This document shows, one piece after another, positions 1 through 7,250 of a stretch of DNA of 51,264 bases. Positions within the stretch are counted from its first letter, which is position 1; each line of letters opens with the position of its first letter. This DNA is from a virus: positions 33,143-84,406 of IMG/VR virus record IMGVR_UViG_3300030099_006345; one strand, given 5' to 3'. Below the pieces are notes generated by a model. The model made no database searches, had not been told where the DNA came from, and saw nothing but the letters and a program-made list of their open reading frames with translations. Made by a program: the position numbers and the translations under genes.

Positions 1-413
1 ATCTGTCTTGCTTGTTCTGTGAGAGTATCTACTATCTGTTCACAGGCTTGATCCATTCCTCTTTTTAGTTCTGTGGGAGAAACGCCTGTTGCAATATATC
101 TTTGAGCACCTCTAATCATTTCTCTTGCAAGAACAGTGGTGGTTGTTGTTCCATCACCTGCTTGATTAGCTGATTGTTCAGCTGCTTGCTTTACAATCTG
201 TGCTCCTACATGTTCTATTGGGTCGTCTAACTCAATGAACTTTGCGATTGTTACACCGTCTTTTGTTACGACAGGTGTGTCTTGATCTTTATGATAAAGG
301 ATTACGTTCCTTCCTTTTGGTCCGAGTGTACTTGCTACGTTATCTGCAAGTGTATCAATTCCTTTCAATAGAGCTTCGGACAAAGCACTACCATTAGAAT
401 AAGTCTTTTTCAT
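1..413 (-). CDS. groEL: Chaperonin GroEL, N-terminal part (truncated by window edge)
   Basis: About 137 codons run from an ATG at 413 off the left edge. The translation reads as the N-terminal equatorial domain of a group I chaperonin: MKKTYSNGSALSEALLKGI, then ASTLGPKGRNVIL, TPVVTKDGVTIAK and the nucleotide-binding GDGTTT motif, all in the usual order and spacing. A GGAGG ribosome site lies 6 bases upstream, and a consensus sigma-70 promoter sits at 443-471, so the gene has its own promoter. In bacteria GroEL with GroES folds proteins in a double ring. Phage GroELs are known but uncommon, and T4 itself only brings a GroES substitute (gp31). The rest of the gene lies outside the window, so completeness cannot be judged. 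A GroES-like gene lies at 22497-22790. Confidence 0.93.
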   Translation of the reverse strand, partial: MKKTYSNGSALSEALLKGIDTLADNVASTLGPKGRNVILYHKDQDTPVVTKDGVTIAKFIELDDPIEHVGAQIVKQAAEQSANQAGDGTTTTTVLAREMIRGAQRYIATGVSPTELKRGMDQACEQIVDTLTEQARQ

Positions 414-442
414 TTTGCCTCCATGTTTAAACTTATATTTAT

Positions 443-471
443 ATTATAACCGCTCTTGACTAATTTGTCAA
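443..471 (-). promoter_or_regulatory. Sigma-70 promoter for groEL
   Basis: On the minus strand TTGACA (471-466), a 17-base spacer and TATAAT (448-443). It overlaps the intergenic space directly after the stop of the upstream gene and reads into groEL 30 bases further on. Confidence 0.85.
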
Positions 472-474
472 GTA

Positions 475-2028
475 TTATTTATTATTTTTTTTCATATCTC
501 GAATAGCTTCGGCTATGAGATCATCTATTTTTTCTATATTAGATTCCGAGACAGGTTGTTTGTCGAATTCTTTCTCTATATCACTCTGTCTATCACTGTC
601 GAATCCTTTTTCTTTGGCAACACCAGCAAATGATGTTTTTAAATCACTTTTTAATTCTGCATATTCTGAGGCTGCTTTCTGGACTACTGCGAAAGATTTA
701 GAGAAATCCCTTTCTGTTATAGCCAAATACCTTTGAGTTCTTTGTTTTATCTTAGATATGTTTTTGTAAACATTTACTATAGCCTTCTGGACATCGTTGT
801 TAGAATTATCAACAGCTTGATTGAATAAAGCTTGGAAGTTTAATGCTCCCATTTTTACATCTAAGTCAGTAGCAAACTCAAGTTCGTAGTCTGGTTCTTG
901 TTGAAATGGTATCTTATAATGAGTCCTTTTTTTCTTTCCACCAGCATTCTGTAGTTTCATCCCTGTGTCCACGCCATCTTTGTTGATAATCTTAAATCCT
1001 CGAGGAGAATTCTCATCAGAAATTCTATTGATACCAGTAATAAACAATCTAGCTTGATTGTAATTCTTGGCTGATGCCCCTGCACCGGGAACATTTGTCT
1101 TAGCCAACCCAACATACCAAATTGTTTCTCCAAGCTGTGTCTCTGCATGTATGTTGGCTTTTGATTGATCACCGCTTGGAACAGAACCATCATAAGCTTT
1201 CGCCGATATCATGACTTCACCGTTTTTACCAGCTAATATGTCGGCTGCTGCACCAGAACCTCCGAAAACTATACCGTTTGATAGAAATGCAAGGAAAACT
1301 TCGAAGATCGTACCTGCTGATGCTCCTTGATACATATTCATTACGTAAGTCAGGGTAGCCATAACAGAAGCTGAATTAAACAATTCTTGTGCTGGCACTT
1401 CTTTAAGGATGGCTTTAGCCTCTTGATCTCCTTTAGCAGCTTGTTGGATTACTTTTGATAATTTTTCATAGTGTTCAAACAGATCAATCATGTTTCCATG
1501 TCTTGCGATTTCAGCTTTAAAGACAGCAAGTGTTGTTGCGTCAAGACTTCTTTTTGATACCAGTTTATCATCTTCGTCAAAATCGCCAGCAAGTGCTTGA
1601 TAGTCAAGATCCAAAGAAGGAACAGAAGGGAATCTGTCTTCAGTATCATATTCTATACCATCTTCAGAAGACTCAACGTCTTTTGAGAAACCTTTCAGAT
1701 CTGGTTGTTGACCTCTCCATTTCTTTACAAAATCATCTTTCCAGTCTTCTGCTTGTTTTTTTGCATTGGTTCCGTCAGCGTGTTTGTTAATTTTAATATC
1801 AAAGTCTTTATCACTAAGGTCGCTCGAATTTCCATCAAGACCTGATATTCTATCCACGTCTTTGGGTGTCATGCTATTAGGAGGTCTGACTTCTTTTCCA
1901 TACAAAGCTCTATAAAGATCATCTTGTTTGAAGCGTGTTCCATCAGGATATGCTATGTTGACGTTTCTCTCCTTTAAGATATCTTTGATCATTTCGTCAA
2001 TTGTTTGTTCTGTTAGTTTTTTAGACAT
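475..2028 (-). CDS. Unknown phage protein with a PD-(D/E)XK-like core, possibly virion-packaged
   Basis: 517 aa. The ATG at 2028 is chosen because AAGGAGATTACT precedes it and it forms a TAATG overlap with the stop of the endolysin gene. The N-terminus (MSKKLTEQTIDEMIKDIL) is a short amphipathic helix resembling those of other proteins here (3740-4366, 21821-22510, 47999-48379). Around residues 240-277 the order is FEVFLAFL (Glu 243), GAAADILAG (Asp 263), then VMISAK (Lys 277). This Glu-helix, Asp, Ser-x-Lys arrangement looks like a PD-(D/E)XK nuclease core. That reading is inference; I do not recognise the whole family. It is flanked by lysis, protease, scaffold-like and chaperonin genes, which suggests late expression. 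A structural or ejected protein is the main alternative. Confidence 0.55.
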   Translation of the reverse strand: MSKKLTEQTIDEMIKDILKERNVNIAYPDGTRFKQDDLYRALYGKEVRPPNSMTPKDVDRISGLDGNSSDLSDKDFDIKINKHADGTNAKKQAEDWKDDFVKKWRGQQPDLKGFSKDVESSEDGIEYDTEDRFPSVPSLDLDYQALAGDFDEDDKLVSKRSLDATTLAVFKAEIARHGNMIDLFEHYEKLSKVIQQAAKGDQEAKAILKEVPAQELFNSASVMATLTYVMNMYQGASAGTIFEVFLAFLSNGIVFGGSGAAADILAGKNGEVMISAKAYDGSVPSGDQSKANIHAETQLGETIWYVGLAKTNVPGAGASAKNYNQARLFITGINRISDENSPRGFKIINKDGVDTGMKLQNAGGKKKRTHYKIPFQQEPDYELEFATDLDVKMGALNFQALFNQAVDNSNNDVQKAIVNVYKNISKIKQRTQRYLAITERDFSKSFAVVQKAASEYAELKSDLKTSFAGVAKEKGFDSDRQSDIEKEFDKQPVSESNIEKIDDLIAEAIRDMKKNNK

Positions 2029-2912
2029 TAGTAATCTCCTTGTTTGATTTCTGAAATTAGCTCGGGAAGATCCAAGCCGGCACAATCTATCTTGTTCTTT
2101 TTTAAATGGAAGTGCGATATAAAACCGCCATATGTTCCTCTGACAGCAGGTGCTGAGGTTGTTGAGGAATTAGGAGTCTCTAATGGTATTCCAGTCGCAT
2201 CGTGAACAGCCTTCATTAGAGCCTTGAGAGCATCAATTTGTACATCGTAGAATCCCAAGAATGGCTCAAGGTATTTTCCATGCACTTTCTTTTCTCTCCA
2301 AACTGGTCTTTCACCAAAACCATGCTTTCTATACCACTTTTGATATTTTGGATAATAAGCGTTTGTAATCTCAACTCCAATTGATGCATTGTTCCACTTA
2401 GTTCCACCAGCATGATAAGCTATGTGATTCATATCAAGCAATTGATATATGGTTCCATCATTGTCTATGAGGAAGTGGACCGATAAGCCCCTCTGTGAGA
2501 GCACTTTAAAGCAGCTCTTTGAATTCAAGCAGACGTCCCAGTGACAGACGAAGTTTTTTGGCTTACGTTTCTCAACGACTTTCTTATAGCCTTTGTTTAT
2601 TTTCATACCACCTTTCATAAATGGAAGAACGACCTTTGGCCATGGAATGTCAAAATAGTCGTTGTTATAAATTATGCTTGTGTTTTTGTGTTCTGGTATA
2701 TCATCATAAAGATAGCGAAGCTTGCTTTCTCTGTCTGTCCATACTCTTCTGTAAGTTCCGGGACCACAAAGTCCATCGGCTTTTATTCCTAATCTCTTTT
2801 GGAATTCTTTAATTGCGTCAGTCAACTCCTCATCAAATGAAGAACACCCGAACCATTCGGGTGTCCATCCTAATTTTGATGCAGATGCTTCATTGTAGAA
2901 TTCTGCGTCCAT
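2028..2912 (-). CDS. Endolysin: N-acetylmuramoyl-L-alanine amidase with peptidoglycan-binding domain
   Basis: 294 aa. Residues about 10-60 form a PG_binding_1-type helical domain (ELTDAIKEFQKRLGIKADG, then CGPGTYRRVW). Residues about 120-270 match the Amidase_2 (PGRP-like) zinc amidase fold. Putative zinc ligands are the His of FVCHWD, the His of IAYHAGG and a C-terminal HFHLKKNKIDCAG segment, with GVEI as a core strand. The enzyme would cut the amide bond between muramic acid and L-Ala to release virions. There is no signal peptide, so release would need a holin, which I cannot identify. The stop overlaps the next gene by one base (TAATG), and the ATG follows the ClpP-like stop with GAGG upstream. 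Confidence 0.88.
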   Translation of the reverse strand: MDAEFYNEASASKLGWTPEWFGCSSFDEELTDAIKEFQKRLGIKADGLCGPGTYRRVWTDRESKLRYLYDDIPEHKNTSIIYNNDYFDIPWPKVVLPFMKGGMKINKGYKKVVEKRKPKNFVCHWDVCLNSKSCFKVLSQRGLSVHFLIDNDGTIYQLLDMNHIAYHAGGTKWNNASIGVEITNAYYPKYQKWYRKHGFGERPVWREKKVHGKYLEPFLGFYDVQIDALKALMKAVHDATGIPLETPNSSTTSAPAVRGTYGGFISHFHLKKNKIDCAGLDLPELISEIKQGDY

Positions 2913-2913
2913 A

Positions 2914-3633
2914 TTAAATTACCTCGTCAGCTAATCCATATTCAACAGCTTCTTCAGCAGAAAGATACACGTTCACTTTTTGATCGAGCATTTTCTTTAG
3001 CTGTCTCTTAGTAAGTAGTGTTTGTTCGCATAATGCGGCTATATACATATCTTGAATGTTTTGGATTTCTTCCATCTCATTTACAAGGTTATGAATAGCT
3101 CCAACGTTACCAGCAGAGACTGCATGGATCATCACACGACAATTTTTCATAATCTTTCTTTTACCTCTGGTACCTGATGCAAGTAGCAAAGTTCCAGCAG
3201 ACATTATTTTGCCCATTCCAATTGTTTCAATATCACGATTTGCTTTTGTAATTCTCATCATATCGTGAATAGCCATCATGTCGTCAGCAGATCCACCATA
3301 AGTGGAAATATAAAATTTAATATCTTCTAACTCTTTCTTGGGGCCAATCTTCTTTTTATACTTTTCTACACGTTTTTTATCTCCGAGCAATAACAATGCA
3401 GAAACAATGTCTCCTGCTCTCTCTTCATTAACATCTCCATATAACATAAATGTCGATGGAATATCATCTTCTGGATTTGCAGGTGGTGGTCCACCCATCA
3501 ATTGAGCCATCAAATCTTTTGCCATTTCCATTTCTTCTTCAGTTGGAGGAGGGATTGGTAGTGGCGATGTTTCTTCATCTTTATTACCTTCGTCGATAAT
3601 AACTTTACTCTTTTTCTTCTTCGTGAACTTCAT
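2914..3633 (-). CDS. ClpP-like serine protease (possible prohead protease)
   Basis: 239 aa. An acidic and proline-rich N-terminal arm (about 70 aa, with PLPIPPPTEEE) is followed by a ClpP/crotonase-fold protease. Signature stretches are FYISTYGGSADDMMA (oxyanion glycines), GMGKIMSAGTLLLASG with the likely nucleophile Ser, and RVMIHAVSAG with the likely catalytic His. The C-terminal VYLSAEEAVEYGLADEVI is typical of ClpP. It lies directly downstream of the acidic scaffold-like gene 3740-4366 and has its own promoter at 3703-3730. That position suggests it processes the prohead core rather than acting with ClpA/X, but a housekeeping-type ClpP role cannot be excluded. The N-terminal extension is absent from cellular ClpP. 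Confidence 0.85.
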   Translation of the reverse strand: MKFTKKKKSKVIIDEGNKDEETSPLPIPPPTEEEMEMAKDLMAQLMGGPPPANPEDDIPSTFMLYGDVNEERAGDIVSALLLLGDKKRVEKYKKKIGPKKELEDIKFYISTYGGSADDMMAIHDMMRITKANRDIETIGMGKIMSAGTLLLASGTRGKRKIMKNCRVMIHAVSAGNVGAIHNLVNEMEEIQNIQDMYIAALCEQTLLTKRQLKKMLDQKVNVYLSAEEAVEYGLADEVI

Positions 3634-3664
3634 TTGACCTCCTTTGTGTTGTAAATTAAGTTCT

Positions 3665-3700
3665 ATTAAAACAAAAGGACAGGTTAACAGCCCGTCCTTT
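3665..3700 (-). terminator. Rho-independent terminator after the acidic scaffold-like gene
   Basis: On the minus strand AAAGGACGGG, loop CTGTTAA, CCTGTCCTTT (10 pairs with one G:U), then TTGTTTT. It terminates transcripts from 3740-4366. The promoter for the next gene is immediately upstream, so the predicted start (about 3696) falls inside the 5' arm. Confidence 0.8.
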
Positions 3701-3702
3701 AT

Positions 3703-3730
3703 ATTATAACATGTTTTTTTGTTTTGTCAA
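3703..3730 (-). promoter_or_regulatory. Sigma-70 promoter for the ClpP-like protease operon
   Basis: Minus strand TTGACA (3730-3725), 16-base spacer, TATAAT (3708-3703) with TG extension. It reads into 3633-475. Confidence 0.82.
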
Positions 3731-3739
3731 GGAAAAGCT

Positions 3740-4366
3740 TTATTTTTTTCCAAGAGCCTTATCTAATTTAGCCTGAGCTTCCTTAGCTTCTTGGAGACGA
3801 GCATGTACTCTTTGAGCAACAGTTTTAATGATATCATCTTTTGTGATTTCACTTTCTACTGCTTCTTGAATTTCTTGCTCTTCTTCCATAACTTCTTCAG
3901 CTTCTTCTTCAGCTTCCATGTCCATTTCCATGTCCATATCGTCTTCAGGTGCTTCAGGAGCGTCCTCTACAGGAGCTAGGTCGGCCATTTCACCAGCTTC
4001 ATCAGAGTCAGAATTTAGAACTTCAGCAACTTCTGCGATTGTAGCAGCGGCTTCAGCAAATTTCTTAACCAAATCTTGATCAAGTTCTACATCAGCTTGA
4101 GGAGCTTCTTCTGCTGCTTCCATTTCCATTTCTTCAGCTTCATACATCTCTTCATTGATCGCTTCTTCTTCTTCATTAATTGCTTCGTCTTCGTTTAAAG
4201 CCTCATCTTCATTGACTACTTCTTCTTCTTCGTTAATAACTTCTTCTTCATTTTCTACTTCTTCTTCAACAACTTCTGCTGAAGATTCCATTTCATGAAG
4301 AGGTTTGATATTAGCCAAGCTTTGGAAGCGTCGAACTTGGGCTTCAGATAATAATTTTTTAGACAT
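3740..4366 (-). CDS. Very acidic prohead core/scaffold-like protein
   Basis: 208 aa, starting MSKKLLSEAQVRRFQSLANI. The ATG at 4366 has AGGAG upstream; a TTG six bases earlier is possible. The N-terminal 25 residues are a basic amphipathic helix. Residues about 30-75 are a degenerate repeat of about six residues built on (I/V/L)NE(D/E)E(A/V). The remainder is rich in Glu, Asp, Met and Ala with predicted helix, ending in a mixed-charge helix (VAQRVHARLQEAKEAQAKL). Its composition and position beside a protease gene fit a T4 gp67/gp68/gp22-like core component, but I see no decisive family motif. The gene ends at a terminator (3665-3700). Confidence 0.6.
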   Translation of the reverse strand: MSKKLLSEAQVRRFQSLANIKPLHEMESSAEVVEEEVENEEEVINEEEEVVNEDEALNEDEAINEEEEAINEEMYEAEEMEMEAAEEAPQADVELDQDLVKKFAEAAATIAEVAEVLNSDSDEAGEMADLAPVEDAPEAPEDDMDMEMDMEAEEEAEEVMEEEQEIQEAVESEITKDDIIKTVAQRVHARLQEAKEAQAKLDKALGKK

Positions 4367-4426
4367 TTGCAAATTCTCCTTTATAAAATGTTTTATCTCT
4401 ATAAATAGATCATTAAAACCAAAAAA

Positions 4427-4750
4427 TCACAGTTCTGGGTGTTCTTCGGCTATTAAATCAAAAATATTTTCCAATTCATCATCTTTAATTCCAAACTTCG
4501 ACATAAGATCTTCTGCTTGTTCTTCTTCTTGTGTTGAGACTTTTTGGTCTCTCTTGCGACCAATGTTTTTCTCTTCTTTGTATTTTCGGATGAACTTCAT
4601 TAAATCTTTATCGCTCTCTGACATACCTGTTATGCATGCTCTAAAAAAGTCAGCTTGTGTTAAATTCTCTCTTTCAAGTCTAATTTTAAGCTGTGCATGT
4701 CTGATATCAGTATCTGTGAATTGGATTTTCTTTTTCTTATGTTCGCCCAT
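4427..4750 (-). CDS. Conserved-looking small phage protein, unknown function
   Basis: 107 aa. It has a lysine-rich start (MGEHKKKKIQFTDTDIRHAQ), a ribbon-helix-helix-like middle (QLKIRLERENLTQADFFRAC) and an acidic C-terminus ending in EEHPEL. The pattern of a short basic arm, a strand and two helices could be a small DNA-binding or scaffold-related protein, but I cannot assign it. It begins 4 bases after the dUTPase stop with only a weak GAG upstream, so translation is probably coupled. The 60 bases between it and the acidic gene hold no gene. Confidence 0.6.
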   Translation of the reverse strand: MGEHKKKKIQFTDTDIRHAQLKIRLERENLTQADFFRACITGMSESDKDLMKFIRKYKEEKNIGRKRDQKVSTQEEEQAEDLMSKFGIKDDELENIFDLIAEEHPEL

Positions 4751-4753
4751 GCT

Positions 4754-5179
4754 CTAATTAGTACCCGATGAGCCAAAACCACCTTTTCCTCTTTGAGTTT
4801 TTGAAAGTTCAAAAGCTTCCTCAAATTCTATTTGTGGATAAGGTAAGATCACTATCTGGGCTATCCTATCTCCGACATCATACACGGGTGAATTCTGTAC
4901 ATTGATGTCGAATTTTAGCATGATTTCTCCTCGATACCCAGAGTCTATGACTCCAACTGCGTTTCTTAGAGAATGGGCTGTTTTAGAAATAGAAGAGCGT
5001 GGAAACAAAAGTCCCACATATCCTTCAGGTATCTCCATGGCAAGCCCTGTACCATAAACATAATTGCCGTGATCATCAAAAGTTTGAGTCACAGCGTAAA
5101 GATCCATGCCTGCATCTCCGTTCTTTGCATACTTGGGGATTCTAGCTCCGGCATCGAGCTTCATTACTTTTACTTTCAT
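4754..5179 (-). CDS. dut: Deoxyuridine 5'-triphosphate nucleotidohydrolase (dUTPase)
   Basis: 141 aa, the normal length of trimeric dUTPases. All five motifs are visible in order: I AKNGDAGMDLYA, II PRSSI, III NAVGVIDSGYRGEI (uracil pocket, catalytic Asp), IV GDRIAQIVILP, V RGKGGFGSSG (phosphate-binding C-terminal arm). It hydrolyses dUTP to dUMP, which keeps uracil out of phage DNA and feeds thymidylate synthesis (ThyX at 21120). The ATG at 5179 follows GGAGGTAACA and overlaps the previous stop as ATGA. Confidence 0.97.
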   Translation of the reverse strand: MKVKVMKLDAGARIPKYAKNGDAGMDLYAVTQTFDDHGNYVYGTGLAMEIPEGYVGLLFPRSSISKTAHSLRNAVGVIDSGYRGEIMLKFDINVQNSPVYDVGDRIAQIVILPYPQIEFEEAFELSKTQRGKGGFGSSGTN

Positions 5180-5403
5180 TTGTTACCTCCAAATTGTTTT
5201 GGTTCTCTTGCTAGTAATTGTAACCTACTAGCATAAACATATTTCCATATTTTACTTCCTATCATAATTGAATAAGTAAACCCTCCTGAGAAGGTCACGC
5301 TCTTTTCAATTATTAAGGCTACTTTACCATATGGTGGCGGATCATTATGGTTAACAAAGCTATGACGTCCATGTCGAACAACAACTAAGTCACCAACTTT
5401 CAT
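5176..5403 (-). CDS. Small GDLV-family beta-barrel-like protein
   Basis: 75 aa. The ATG at 5403 is preferred over an in-frame TTG two codons earlier because it forms an ATGA overlap with the preceding stop. It opens MKVGDLVVVRHG, followed by alternating hydrophobic strands, a PPPYGKVALIIE turn and a YVYASRLQLL end strand. This pattern suggests an SH3/KOW-like small barrel. It is one of about six proteins in the window that share the (K/I/V)GDLV opening (others at 13564, 15942, 16574, 20851 and, less clearly, 29423). No biochemical function can be inferred. Confidence 0.65.
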   Translation of the reverse strand: MKVGDLVVVRHGRHSFVNHNDPPPYGKVALIIEKSVTFSGGFTYSIMIGSKIWKYVYASRLQLLAREPKQFGGNK

Positions 5404-5807
5404 AACCAAGAGTCCCCCTTGTTTTCAACTGTTTGTATTACTTTGTTAGCCATCTTATCTATTTTTGCATACTTTGCACGTCCGGGCCTTCTTTTACGAA
5501 CCACTATCTCTTCTACTGGAGATTTGATGTGCTCTGCCTCCCAAATTAGTGCACAGTTTTTAGTAAAAAAAGTATGAATGCTTTCATAGTATTTTTCATC
5601 TTTCCTCTTTCTCTGTAGCAATGCAGCTAATTCTCTTGCTGCATCTTCGTTATCAACAAACTCTATCTCTTCTTCGAAGAGTTTTAGCCATTTTTCTACT
5701 GCAAAAGCGTATGCTGCCTTTTTATTATTACCAGCATACACAATTTCAGTATCAGTGGCTTGGCTTATTTGACAATCTCTGTTTCTATGGTGTATTACTG
5801 TGTACAT
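5400..5807 (-). CDS. Unknown small phage protein
   Basis: 135 aa from the ATG at 5807, which has GGAGG six bases upstream. It starts MYTVIHHRNRDCQI, with a helical middle (AAYAFAVEKWLKLFEEE, then DAARELAALLQRKRK). A basic patch VRKRRPGRAKYAKIDK near the C-terminus could bind nucleic acid. I do not recognise a family. Its end overlaps the next gene by 4 bases (ATGA). Confidence 0.6.
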   Translation of the reverse strand: MYTVIHHRNRDCQISQATDTEIVYAGNNKKAAYAFAVEKWLKLFEEEIEFVDNEDAARELAALLQRKRKDEKYYESIHTFFTKNCALIWEAEHIKSPVEEIVVRKRRPGRAKYAKIDKMANKVIQTVENKGDSWL

Positions 5808-5913
5808 TGTTGCCTCCAAATTTGTATTTAATATATGTCCCCGCAAAGGGCAGTGTTGATATCATGGCTAGTAAAGCATTCCACTCTCCATGACAATTCA
5901 TTAGGTGTTCCAT
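5785..5913 (-). CDS. Small single-pass membrane protein
   Basis: 42 aa: MEHLMNCHGEWNALLAMIST, then a continuation of the hydrophobic stretch (LPFAGTYI) and a short basic tail. A strong CGGAGGATAAT precedes the ATG at 5913. The HGEWNALLAM start followed by one membrane span is a recurring style for tiny phage inner-membrane proteins. The stop lies 23 bases inside the next gene in another frame. Function unknown; holin-like activity is possible but unsupported. Confidence 0.6.
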   Translation of the reverse strand: MEHLMNCHGEWNALLAMISTLPFAGTYIKYKFGGNNVHSNTP

Positions 5914-5927
5914 ATTATCCTCCGTTG

Positions 5928-6107
5928 TTAATAAAATTTACCAATTTCTCTTGGAACCTCTTTTACTAAGATGGAATATCCATTCCCAATTATGTTCCAC
6001 AGTTCTTCACCATTTGATTTTATGGTGGTTCTTTCTAAAGCCGTTATTGAGTCAAGCTTTACCCACAAATGTCTATTTCCATCCCAAGATACCAAGTGTA
6101 TTATCAT
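5928..6107 (-). CDS. Unknown small protein
   Basis: 59 aa (ATG at 6107; a GTG one codon earlier is also possible). The ATG overlaps the preceding stop as TGATG. It reads as beta-rich, with MIIHLVSWDGNRHLWVKLD at the start and GNGYSILVKEVPREIGKFY at the end. No family recognised. Confidence 0.5.
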   Translation of the reverse strand: MIIHLVSWDGNRHLWVKLDSITALERTTIKSNGEELWNIIGNGYSILVKEVPREIGKFY

Positions 6108-6415
6108 CACTCACCGTCCCTTGGGATAGTTTTTTTAATAGAATTGTAAAGATCAACAAAATCAGACATATCTACATCGTCTTCTATCATTCTATGAATC
6201 TTAATAGCCAATCTTTGTTGTTTGGTATCAAGCCATTCGTTTTCTTTATAATTCTTTTTCAACTCTTTTAGTTGCTCTTTAAAGGGAGCAATTGCCTCCT
6301 CTAAAGCTTTCACTGATTGAATGAACTCAATCATGTGCTCTGCCTCTTCCTTTTCTGTTTCATCATCTTCCCATTCGGAAACCATGACTATATTGTCTTT
6401 GTTGTCATTCCACAT
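6107..6415 (-). CDS. Small coiled-coil protein, unknown (faint GapR-like C-terminus)
   Basis: 102 aa from the ATG at 6415 (AAGGAG upstream), under the promoter at 6445-6473. An acidic start (SEWEDDETEKEEAEHM) leads to a coiled coil (about 30-65, VKALEEAIAPFKEQLKELKK) and a short helical C-terminus (QQRLAIKIHRMIEDDVDMSD). The helix-loop-helix order is faintly like GapR/DUF2312 DNA-binding proteins, but the key basic residues are few, so this stays a weak comparison. Confidence 0.55.
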   Translation of the reverse strand: MWNDNKDNIVMVSEWEDDETEKEEAEHMIEFIQSVKALEEAIAPFKEQLKELKKNYKENEWLDTKQQRLAIKIHRMIEDDVDMSDFVDLYNSIKKTIPRDGE

Positions 6416-6444
6416 AGTTTTCTCCTTTTTTCTAGTGTGTTTAT

Positions 6445-6473
6445 ATTGTAACATTAAGTGTTAAACATGTCAA
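6445..6473 (-). promoter_or_regulatory. Sigma-70 promoter for the 6415-4427 operon
   Basis: Minus strand TTGACA (6473-6468), 17-base spacer, TACAAT (6450-6445) with TG extension. It starts where the restriction-like gene stops and drives the dUTPase cluster. Confidence 0.78.
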
Positions 6474-6474
6474 G

Positions 6475-7248
6475 TTAAAATATAATTAAATTTTTATTTT
6501 CTTGCAATCTTTCTATAACTTTATCACATCTATCTTGCTGTATCTTAACTGCTGGTATTGATGTTGAGTTACTATTACTTCTACCCAACAAAGCATTGAC
6601 CCCATTGTTTAGAACAAGTCTTATTCTTAAATTGTGCTCTATAATATTGTTATCTTTGTCTTCAAAGATTATTTTTGCTGATGTCAGTCCTCTTCCAAAA
6701 AGAAGCCTACAGGTTATATTTTCATCAAGTATGTCTCTGTACAACTGGCTTTCTGCAAACTTCCACCAGTAATTTTTACTTGTACTTTTGTCTGTTACCA
6801 TGATATTCATGTCTTCGTTTTTCAAAGCAACATGGTCTTTAAGTATTTGTTTTATTTCATCAGAATCCATAGCTTTCAATAAAGAGTTGGCTTTTTTGTT
6901 AAAACTACTTCTTGTTGTGGAAACTGATTGATCAAGTATTTTCAATTTCTTGGCGTATTCCTTAATCTCATGCAAAGAACAACCATCAGATAAAACAGAA
7001 GAACTATTAACATAATCATAGGACCCTGTTTTTAATTTTGTTTTTCTCTTAGCAGAAACTTTGTGAGTGCCTTTATCAGTTATAATTACAAAGTCCTCCT
7101 TATACGACGTTCCTCCTCTCTTTTCAATTTTAAAACTCTTGACGTTTTTAATAACTCTGTGAACACCTCCGTTCTGAAGTGTTTTTATTTGATCTTTTTC
7201 GTTCTTTATACCATTTCGGTGTGATGAACCATCTGTTTTGTAAGCCAT
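6475..7248 (-). CDS. Putative type II restriction endonuclease (PD-(D/E)XK)
   Basis: 257 aa, immediately after a DNA methyltransferase (2-base gap, AGGAGG upstream of the ATG). The N-terminal third carries a nuclease-like core: NGIKNEKDQIKTL with Glu 17 on a helix, YKEDFVIITDKG with Asp 52 starting a strand, then THKVSAKRKTK with Ser 65-Ala-Lys 67. Asp-x(12)-Ser-x-Lys is a common variant of the PD-(D/E)XK site. The C-terminal part (RIRLVLNNGVNALLGRSN) is probably for target recognition. Pairing with the methyltransferase is the main argument for a restriction enzyme. The recognition site cannot be predicted, and a methylation-linked non-restriction nuclease is the alternative. Confidence 0.65.
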   Translation of the reverse strand: MAYKTDGSSHRNGIKNEKDQIKTLQNGGVHRVIKNVKSFKIEKRGGTSYKEDFVIITDKGTHKVSAKRKTKLKTGSYDYVNSSSVLSDGCSLHEIKEYAKKLKILDQSVSTTRSSFNKKANSLLKAMDSDEIKQILKDHVALKNEDMNIMVTDKSTSKNYWWKFAESQLYRDILDENITCRLLFGRGLTSAKIIFEDKDNNIIEHNLRIRLVLNNGVNALLGRSNSNSTSIPAVKIQQDRCDKVIERLQENKNLIIF

Positions 7249-7250
7249 AT

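Noticed and set aside
4396-4405. TATAAATA-like boxes on the plus strand (also near 17666 and 23186)
   Set aside because: They resemble T4 late promoters, but no gene lies on the plus strand, and AT-rich spacers give such matches by chance.
4305-4757. Plus-strand 150-codon open frame opposite the acidic and 4427 genes
   Set aside because: It is the mirror of two well-supported minus-strand genes, has no ribosome site and no plus-strand promoter.
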